A stretch of DNA of 64,000 bases from the NCBI RefSeq assembly GCF_963678635.1, contig NC_087069.1, positions 31,352,776 to 31,416,775 of the forward strand. The letters are read 5' to 3'. Positions 55,740-64,000 of the stretch are shown piece by piece (positions within the stretch are counted from its first letter, which is position 1; each line of letters starts with the position of its first letter). Source of the DNA: Symsagittifera roscoffensis (taxonomy: Eukaryota > Xenacoelomorpha > Acoela > Convolutidae). The notes beneath the pieces were generated by a model, which was given only the letters and a program-made list of their open reading frames with translations, ran no database searches and was not told where the DNA came from. The translations under genes and the position numbers were made by a program.

Positions 55740-57449
55740 ACTATCAGTATTTAAACACTTCTGATAAAAATTATTTGAAGTTCCTTTAGTTACTGGATAA
55801 AAAAAAAGTTCCACATAATTTTTTATGGAAGAATTAGATGAAGATTCTTACTATTTTCACAATTTTTTGGACGTTTAGGTTGTCCAAAATAGAGCTTTTC
55901 TACTAAGCAAAAATCAACATAAGGAAAATTATTAGGTCAAAGAATTTGTTTTTGAATCAAGCTGAATTAAACTTGACTAGAAAAGAAATTTAATTTAATC
56001 TTTAACAATTGAAGTTAATCAAGAAATGCCACAAAAACATATCAAAGACTCTCTTTATTTCGCTCCCGATACCCAAATTTGTAGAAAGAAAATCCTTATC
56101 AAAATTCTTATTTTGTTCATTTCCTTAAAGTTCTTCAAAGTTCAAGATCCTGCATGATCAAGCTTGGAATAAGGTTTTCAGATTTTTGCTCTGAAAAACT
56201 AATCAACTTTGAATTTTCCTCTCAAATTTACATCAAACTCAAAAAACTTGACCATCTACTAAAAAATCTGCATTTTTTTCATGCACAAAAATCAATCAAC
56301 TTGATGAAAAAAATTGTGAAAATGCTACTTGTTGCAATGTTTTTCTTGTGTTACTTATATTGGCAATATTTCTTTCTTTTACAGCGAGCACCTAATAGTC
56401 ATTTGTTTTTGCGGATGTTTTTTTTTTCAGTATATTTTTGCTTATTTGGAAGATTTAATTCTTTAGAAAGTGATTTTTGTTTTAATAGATACGACAACCT
56501 AAGATAAATGAACAATTGCTGTCATTGGAAAAGACAAATTGAACGAACTGCCCTAAAGGGACTTTTTTTCTGATTTGAAACGCCTTTTTATCAAAATTCT
56601 CCTAAAGGAAGCTGAATTCTGGTTGGATACGACTACGGTTCATTTAAGGAAAATCTATTCAGATTAGTTAAAACCGCGCATTTGAGTTGAAGGTACCCTG
56701 ACTCTGAAGTAAAAATCACTTAATTTTCAAATTAACTTCCGTCAACTAGCTCCTCTCTCAGCTCTAAATCAGTCATTCAATAATCCTTTACTCAGTTGCA
56801 GATTCTCATTATCAAAAATCAGCTTGCAACAAAGGGAATAATGTCACAGATTGCAAAACAAGTTGGGATGCACTATGCCGAGCTTCCGGACTCTAGATAA
56901 TTGGCTAACCCTGTAAACAATTTTTCCTTTCCGTGTGAATAAGAAGCATCTGTGCACAACCCAGTTACACTCGAAGAATATAAAGGCTTCTCTGAATTCA
57001 GGACTCCAATGATCAAACCACCATGACAACCACCGGTGATGAAGACAAGACCAGCTTTGCGCTTCATTGAAAACTTGTGTTTTGTGTTTTGTTTTATTTT
57101 TTCATCTAGTTTTTTTATTTTTAAGAGATAGGAACGGACAGAAAGGGGTAGAAAGGGATAAGATCAGCGGTCATAGAAAAATTTGTTGAAAAGTTCTGCA
57201 CACTGATTACAATATGAAAATTATTTTTACAACAATTTTTTGTTTACATGGTAGAAAAATGAAATGAGTTTTAACATCTTGAAGAACATTTCACAATTTT
57301 TTTTACACACATGATGAAAAGGCGCCACAATTTTTGCTTATATGCTAAAAATTTTAAAATTATTTTTGCACCTTGCAAAATTTTCACATTATTTTAGCAC
57401 ATATGTTGAAAAATATAAAAAATCGCTTCATAAAAAAATTTCAAATTTC
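55740..57449. other. AT-rich stretch with a short unrecognised open frame
   Basis: Mostly featureless. On the minus strand 56873-57067 encodes 64 residues starting MKRKAGLVFITGGCHGG, and an overlapping frame (56844-57029) is also open. Base composition is less AT-rich here than around it. I do not recognise either product. It could be a small exon or a relic. Confidence 0.3.
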
Positions 57450-58590
57450 GCAATTGAAAGAAAAAGGTAACAGTATTTTCTTACAAAATTAATAATTAGA
57501 ATTTATGATTTTCTTAATTCCTATTTTGATTGTTAAGAAATCCAAATTTTGCATCTACACAAAAAACAACGTAATAAAATTGAGAATAGCTTTCAAAATC
57601 ATCCAAATCGAAATTTCTTTAAATAATATGTTTTAACACAACATTTTGCGTTTTTTGCATATGCTTAAGAAAAAAGAAGAAAATTTTTTGCATATATTTT
57701 TCGAAAAATCACAAAAAACATACATCTTACACAAAAAAGTCATAAAAAGTTTTGAACACTTGTCAAAATGCAAGTTTCTTATAATTTTTGAGCACACATG
57801 TAGTGAAAAATCAAAGAAAATTTCGCAATTTGAGAAAAATTTATTTGAATTGTTTCGCAACTTAAAGAAAACTGTAACTAGTTTTTCTTACACTTTTAAC
57901 AATTGAAGTTTATGAACTTCTTTGTTTTTAGTTTGACCGTTGATAAATCCAATTTTTGCTTTCATGTTGATCAAAAATTTGGCTTTTTGTGAAAAATTTG
58001 ATAAAATTATTTTGCAACTTAAAGAAAACTGTAACTAGTTTTTCTAACACTTTTATTAATTAAAATTTATGAATTTCTTTGCTCTTGGTTTGATCGTTGA
58101 GAAATGCAGTTTTTGCTTTTATGTTTATCAAAAACGTCAGAAAAACAATGTATTAAGACAGGGATTAGCACTAGAAGTCACCAATGTTAAATTTTTTTAA
58201 CAATAACTCAACATGCTTTTTACAATTAACATTTGCGTTTTTCGCATATGCTCAAGAAAAAGAAGTTCAATATTTGCATATGTCTTTCAGAAAAATAACA
58301 AAAGACTTGCATCCTAATAAAAAACTCGTGATTTTTTTGGCTTTCTTGTTAAGAAAATCAGAAAAGAAGTCACCTTTCAAAAAAAATTTCATTAAATTAT
58401 TTGGCAATTTGAAGAAAATTGTAACAAATTTTCTTTACACTGTTAACAGTTAAATTTTATGATTTTCCTTGCTTTTGATTTGATCGTTGAAACTACAATT
58501 CTTGCACTCACGTTGATCAAAAACATCAGAAAAACAGTGTATTAAGATAGAGAATAGCGCTAGAAGTCATCAATATCGAAAATGACTGAT
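57450..58590. repeat. Degenerate tandem repeat, about four copies
   Basis: Copies near 57455, 57855, 58015 and 58405 share AACTTAAAGAAAACTGTAAC, then TTTATGAATTTCTTTG, TTTGATCGTTGA, TTTTTGCTTTCATGTTGATC and, in three of them, GTATTAAGA and CTAGAAGTCA. A second shared part, TTTTGCATATGCTTAAGAAA, lies at about 57650 and 58245. The full unit appears to be about 550 bp with internal duplication. Confidence 0.75.
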
Positions 58591-59058
58591 TTGTTCAAAA
58601 AGTTTTGAATCATTTCAGATAAATTTAGAATATTTGAGCAAAACCTACTTTTAGCCGGTATTTAGTTACATCTGACAACAATAGGTTTCATTTTTTTAAG
58701 AAATCTCTTGCAGTTCAGTTCTTTCCATCAACTTAAATAAAATTTAAAATGTTATAAGAAACGGAAATCTGTTCTAAAAGTTAAAACCAATCATAATAGA
58801 ACGATCCAGTTAAGAATTTCCCTACATGATTGGCGAAAAATTGAAACAATTCGTGGTAGAATGTACCTGAAACAAATGAAAAAAGCTCAACAACGAAGCA
58901 AGTGACAAGTTTTTTCTTCATTTCCCAATAAATTAATTTTGAAGAAAGACTTGTTTTATAATGATTTAACAGTGCAAACTACTAAGTTTACTATTTCATC
59001 ACAAAGCTTTTATAATCACTATGTACAGAACTAAGATTATCAATGAAACAAATCATGT
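58591..59058. other. AT-rich non-coding stretch
   Basis: Nothing recognised. Confidence 0.4.
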
Positions 59059-59308
59059 TCAGCAAATCATGTTCCAATTTGAGTTTTGAACTTTTCGAAT
59101 TCTAACCAGAGACGCTGAACCAAGAGTTTGGGTGGAAGCAAGTTTTTGAATCGAACTTAGGTAATGTCTTCTGAACTTTTTCTGAACGAGTCGTTTCCTT
59201 GCAATGCTTGGTCTTTTCTCTGCTCCTTTCCATTTCAAACTATCTTGAACAGCTCGACTAAGTTGATTGAATACTTCTCCGTTTGATGCAACAATGCTTG
59301 TGTAAAAT
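59059..59308 (-). CDS. Candidate terminal exon, unrecognised basic protein
   Basis: On the minus strand, after an acceptor (TTACTAACACAG), 250 bp stay open to TGA at 59059-59061. The product contains VASNGEVFNQLSRAVQD, then KWKGAEKRPSIARKRLVQ and FRRHYLSS. It is rich in Arg and Lys, and its codon pattern looks coding. The entry phase is 2, matching the exit phase of the small exon at 59380-59428. The family is not recognised. It lies inside the possible Polinton, so it may be an element gene or a host gene. Confidence 0.5.
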
Positions 59309-59379
59309 CTGTGTTAGTAAAAAGTGTTTAAAACAGTCAATTTCTTGATAAATGTATTGAGATTTATCTAATCACTTAC

Positions 59380-59428
59380 AACTTTGATTGAGAGAGGTTC
59401 TTAATAATTTTGAATGGAACTTGCAGAC
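59380..59428 (-). CDS. Candidate 49-bp exon upstream of the above
   Basis: Minus-strand acceptor TTTATTTCTTGGAG and donor AAAGTT followed by GTAAGTGAT. It encodes LQVPFKIIKNLSQSK and joins in phase to the next exon across a 71-bp intron. The exon before it was not found. A minus-strand GTAAGTAT at about 59475 could be an earlier donor, but its frame does not fit. Confidence 0.45.
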
Positions 59429-59429
59429 C

Positions 59430-61109
59430 TCCAAGAAATAAAAAAAAATCGTGAGTGGACACGCAATATACTTACGTTACTAAGTATTTTTCGTGAAACT
59501 AGTTGGAAACAGAATTAAATAGTGTTTTTTCATTATATTCTGAATGAAAGCTTCACAGTTCAGCTGCCATTTGGAAAAATAAACTTTGTCGAGAAGTGGG
59601 TATTTACATAGGAGAAGTAACGCCTACCCAATTTCCAAATAAGGAAGTTTCATACACAACATTCCAAGTTTACTACTACTTCCATATACGGAAACCATTA
59701 CTCGTACTGTTTACTTTCATTTTCCTTTAATCTCAAAACCATTTTTCTCACTTCTCCGTATCTGATCAGACTGTTAATCAAAATGTACTCTAGAAAAGAC
59801 ACTAGTTCCAACTATAGTGAATTCTTGAACAATCAAACAAGAAATTGGAGATTTGCTTGGTCCCAAAAATCCTACAAGGGGAAACTTAGTTTTGAACCAT
59901 GCTTCCAACTATTCAAAAAAGTGAATCTGGAAATTTCAAAAAATCACAGCAAGGCTTTCATGGAGAAAAAGAAGGAGAGAGGGTTTCAGCAATGCGGAAT
60001 ACCATCATTTACGATAGTGAAAACCTTGGACTCGAACCTATTAATCTGGCAAAGAATCAATTATGGATCAAGTGCGCAATATCTGTAGTATAATATACGA
60101 AATCGCAACATAGGACTTGAGGAGGGTGTGTCACAATCAGGAAGTACAATGTGAACAAGCCAACCAACATTCAGATTTGACTCCTCATTGCAAAGGAAAA
60201 CGAAATTTTGAAGCAAGTTGCCTATGTCAATTATACCTTGAATGATTTCAAAGAACTCACCCAAACCTTAGAGAATTTATGTTTGTTCATAATTTTAAGG
60301 TTTAATATTGTTTAGTGATGTTTTGTATGTTTGGTAATTGAAAATTGTTGAGAACATAAGTATTTCTGCGCTTTGAATTGTACATTTAGAGCTAGAAACA
60401 GGAAGAAAAACTCTACAAAACATACAATTTAATCAAAATTGACTTAGTACATAAACCAATTTTTAAATGGTTTTCCAGAATTTTTTGAAGAAAAATTGAA
60501 AATTCGATCTTCTAGTGTTTTCATTCAAAAATTGATGTATTTGGACTATAGTGCAAACAAAAATGTAATTTTAGATGGAAAACTTGACAATTTTCTGTAT
60601 TTCATTGATTGTTTTCAATATTTTTTTTCATAATTTGAAATTTTGAATTTTTGATTGGTGACATGAAAACAAGCTAGACGTTGAATAGCAGAAAATAATA
60701 AAAATTGGTGGAGTCTTCATAAATTTTTTTTTCAATTTTAAAACAGAAACTGATGTTGCTGGTATTCTTAAATAATTTGTATTTTTGCTCGAAAAATGAT
60801 TCTATCAAGAGTATTCAGTTGGACAGTTAAAAAACTGGAGAGTACTTTTGATTAAAAAAAGTATTATCAGATTATCAAATAAGGTTTTCAATTACAAAAA
60901 CTTGAAATTGAGTGATCGAGAATTAAACAAGAAACCAAGAGAGGACCTTTAAAATAAAAAAGACAAGGAAAACCATGATTTGTATTGAATCAAAATAATT
61001 GATTTTGATATTTCTTCCTTATAAGCTTTCTAACAAAATTTGATAAAAATTATATCAGTGAATACTTTTTTTGTTAGTTATTCTATTCAAACTTTTCGAA
61101 AAACGGAAT
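59430..61109. other. Stretch with possible coding remnant on plus strand
   Basis: An ATG in good context at 59783 opens 101 codons (to 60088), and another frame is open at 59899-60093. Near 60200 a short segment reads KENEILKQVAYVNYTLNDF. The pieces do not join into one frame and no family is recognised. The rest is AT-rich. Confidence 0.3.
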
Positions 61110-61117
61110 GCTCAGTT

Positions 61118-61385
61118 CCGATTGGTTGATATCGTAATGGTTTAAAATTCCATTATAAATGAAAATCGAATTTATTTAATTTTTTCATTTTGTATAAGAA
61201 TTCCATTGTAGGTAGGGCTGGGAACTGATTGCTTGATATCAAAACTGTTGAAATTTTCAGATTAACTAAAGCTTTAATCTGATGCTTGATGTCAAAACTG
61301 TTGAAAATTACCTGATAAGTTAAGCTTGATTTGATTGACTGATATCATAACTATTGAAATCTTCATGGCTCCATTCAGATTGGTT
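61118..61385. repeat. Degenerate 53-bp tandem repeat
   Basis: Units starting near 61120, 61228, 61281 and 61333 share GATTG.TTGATATCA.AACTGTTGAAA. Spacing is 52-54 bp, with one unit unclear between the first two. Confidence 0.65.
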
Positions 61386-62642
61386 CATTTATACTTCAGC
61401 TACAACAAATAAAATGAAATTCATTTTAACTTTCTCTCACCTTGAAAAAAACTGGTCAGGAAATGTGCCGTTTTTATTTTACTTTTTTTTTCATTTTAAG
61501 GGCCATTCAAGGCTCCTACTAAAATTTTTAGGACTTTTGAAATCTCCCATTTGTTCTCAAGTTCTTTCTTTATATGATGAGTGGAAAAAAAACAAAAGAG
61601 TTACATGTCGTGAGTGTGGTAGAGACTATACTTACATAAAAATGCATCAAGACATCGTAAAACCGGTGGCGTTTAGAAGTGTCAGTATTAAAATTTTCAT
61701 ACATATAGCAGCGAGGAACTGAGAATTCATATGAAAAAGCTGCATTCTTCTTGTCAAAATAACTTTCTGCGTGTTGACAGAAAACCCATTCAGCAGACTC
61801 CAAACTCACTTCACGAAATGGAAAACTAAAAATAAACAAAATCAAACATAGCAAAAATTGCTATTATACTTTATACTGAGTCTGGAAAAATCTAGAAAAT
61901 TATACAATTTTGATAATGTTGCTTTTTTCATATGTTCTGATTGATGATAGAACTAGCAACATCGAGTTCAAATTATCGTGAAATTGTCATTTTAAATCGA
62001 TTCAAAATTCTTTAACCTACAGTGACAACTTCAATGGTGACTTGCTTACAGGGATTCTATTTTGTTAAAATTGCAGTAAAAGCATATACAATGAAAAATT
62101 GACTCGAAACGTTTTTGTTCCAATATTTTTAGGTACATCATTGAGAATCATAATGAGAATCAAATTTTTTTTCTATGGTTTTCCAACAACTTTAGAAAAA
62201 AATTAATAAATGACGATTAGAGAAAAATAGGATGTTTTGCTAGAAATTCCAGATAACCAATTAGATGTTTTTGAACTGAAAGTGACTTCAAAAATCTAAA
62301 GGAAAACAGTTGATTATACAGTTATGCTTAATATTAGTGAACGTTCGTTGAAATGATACAGTTTTCCATTTAAAAGTCATATTTTGAGTAAACTATTATT
62401 CGTATGGGATTGGAAAACACTCGAATGTTGATATGGTAGATCGAGCAGAAACCACGAAAATGTTAATTTTTAGTTTACAGGAAAAAAAATGAAATTCTTT
62501 TTGATTATTTGTGAATATTGAAAAAAATGTTCTTAATTTTCAGTTATGAAAAATAGCCTAAGAAAAAATCGAAAGTCAAAATTTTCAAATATAGACATCG
62601 ATAAGATTTTCATCAGGTATTGTTTCTATCGTTATATGAGTT
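61386..62642. other. AT-rich non-coding stretch
   Basis: No gene recognised. An open frame at 61354-61722 has a CxxC pair (TCRECGRDY) but no further support. Confidence 0.35.
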
Positions 62643-62737
62643 AAGTGAAGTTTTTAGAGTTTTCAAGCAGAGCGCTTTCATATTTAATCTAAGTGAATTT
62701 TTAGAGTTTTCAAGCAGAGCGCTTTCATATTTAATTA
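62643..62737. repeat. Two-copy 47-bp tandem repeat
   Basis: TTTTTAGAGTTTTCAAGCAG at 62651 and 62698, each followed by the same AGCGCTTTCATATTTAAT. The copies are nearly identical. Confidence 0.9.
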
Positions 62738-63591
62738 GGAGACGAAAATATTGGTTAAGTGATACCATTTTTGCGGTAAAAGTGCTAATTTTCTTGCAAA
62801 AAGAGTTCTTTTGGAGGAAAGCTGATAAAGCAGAAGTCAAAATCTGCGTTCACGTTAAATTTTTATTTGAATTGTCAAAGAATAACTAGTGCAAAGCTCT
62901 GCTGTATAAATAGCTTTGAGAAATAACAAGGCTCATTGAGGATTAGAACAGATGAATATGTGAACAACTTCTGATATATGGAAAAGTGTACACATTCACC
63001 AATTTTTGTTATAAAACAGATACAGTTTTTGAAACTTGACATAGAAAATTCATATAAGAACCTAATATGATAAATAAGATAAAAACTTGGATAAAATATG
63101 TAATCATTGTAAATTAGCAGAAAATTAAATATTTTTTAGAAATAACGTTTGCTTTTTTTGAAATTGTATTTATTTTCATTTTAATTTTGTCTCTTCTGTA
63201 TGAATTTTGACGAATCTATATTATCTAAATAAAAATCTAAGCTAAAATCGAAATATGGAAATTTCAACTATATTTTAAAACTAATACTGCAATTATTTTT
63301 TTTAACTGATGTTGTTTAGAACACAGAGCAGAGAGGTCTACTAGGTCAGCAAAACAGTAGCCAAGTAGATATAGAGCGTAGCAAAGATAAGTTTTGGGCA
63401 GATGTTGAATCTAATTTGATGGTTTTGTACGTAACAGATTTCCCATTCGTAAACTTTTTCCGAGTATTCTGAAGTTTCAGTTGCGTTTCAGTTAGGTTTC
63501 AGCATAGTTTCAGGTGGTAAGAGCTTTGTTTTCAAAAAAATTATCTAATAACTTTGTTAATAGACCAAATTACATCAATTTGTATCGTGTT
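62738..63591. other. AT-rich non-coding stretch
   Basis: Nothing recognised. Confidence 0.4.
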
Positions 63592-64000
63592 TTGAAGAAT
63601 CTTGGACAAAAATTTCAAAATTTTCTCATAAAAAATCTCAATCTTTGCGCATAAAAATTTACCAATGACTTACCCTGATCCAAAAAACATAATGTAAAAC
63701 CTTCAATACAGAATCTACACGTAATACACCAATTATAATCACCAATTAAATAACGCGCCTCGAGTTTTTTGCAAAAATAACTAGAGAAAAACCAAAAATA
63801 CCATTTTTCTTACCATTCTATTACCATCACACTGAAAACTTACCAATTCTATTCCCTATCTCAATACATTGTAGACTATATACCCAAAGTTAAAACATAG
63901 CATGGCGGGCAGGGGATCTATAGCGTCTCTTATTACAAGTGATCCACCATGGTTTCTTTACTTAAGCTCCAACATCTACTGCTAATGACACTGCCAAAAA
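63592..64000 (-). repeat. Inverted-repeat partner, right (possible Polinton end)
   Basis: Reverse-complement counterpart of 51590-51960. The similarity weakens but seems to continue to the window edge, so the outer end is not seen. Confidence 0.75.

Noticed and set aside
57646-58453. Lys/Phe-rich frames of 86-89 codons in two repeat copies
   Set aside because: Composition reflects A/T-rich repeats, and both strands are open over the same stretch.

Overview
The window is eukaryotic, most likely from an invertebrate animal. It has canonical GT-AG introns in one recognisable conserved gene (an ARB2A/FAM172A homologue), several classes of animal-type retroelements, a type-B DNA polymerase relic of Polinton/Maverick type, and long AT-rich non-coding stretches. 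The species cannot be assigned from sequence alone. There is no sign of bacterial operons, tRNA clusters or CRISPR.

Region 1 (1-19.7 kb): a tandem array made from the pol gene of a Ty3/Gypsy LTR retrotransposon, all on the minus strand. A 6056-bp higher-order unit occurs twice almost without change (2821-8876 and 8877-14932). It is preceded by a 1883-bp shorter unit (938-2820) and by part of another module at the left edge, so the array probably continues beyond the window. At the right end (14.9-19.5 kb) the array runs into a more complete but decayed Gypsy copy with RNase H, reverse transcriptase, protease and gag remnants. Next to it lies a 36-bp satellite (19.7-21.3 kb).

Region 2 (21.3-32 kb): short repeats and a degraded LINE endonuclease piece, then a complete young-looking LINE (24107-28135, minus strand) bounded by a 13-bp direct repeat. 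Its ORF1 and ORF2 are in the same frame, separated by one TGA in the context TGA-CTA-G, a known stop-codon readthrough context. A candidate exon follows at 28.6 kb, then a decayed repeat of about 140 bp.

Region 3 (32.1-43.5 kb, plus strand): the ARB2A/FAM172A homologue. Four exons join with consistent phases (32366-32674, 39976-40254, 42014-42225, 43014-43295), and a possible small upstream exon lies at 32151-32219. The 7.3-kb intron is filled with antisense LINE remnants, including a large inverted duplication and a recent 1239-bp tandem duplication. The next intron holds a tRNA-like remnant and a foldback element.

Region 4 (44-64 kb): a decayed plus-strand LINE (44.0-46.8 kb), a 396-bp MITE (50989-51384), and a minus-strand type-B DNA polymerase pseudogene (52.2-55.7 kb). 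The polymerase lies between two inverted copies of one sequence (about 51.6-51.96 and 63.59-64.0 kb), which may be the terminal inverted repeats of an old Polinton of about 12.4 kb. Two small unrecognised exons occur on the minus strand at 59.06-59.43 kb. The rest is AT-rich with short local tandem repeats.
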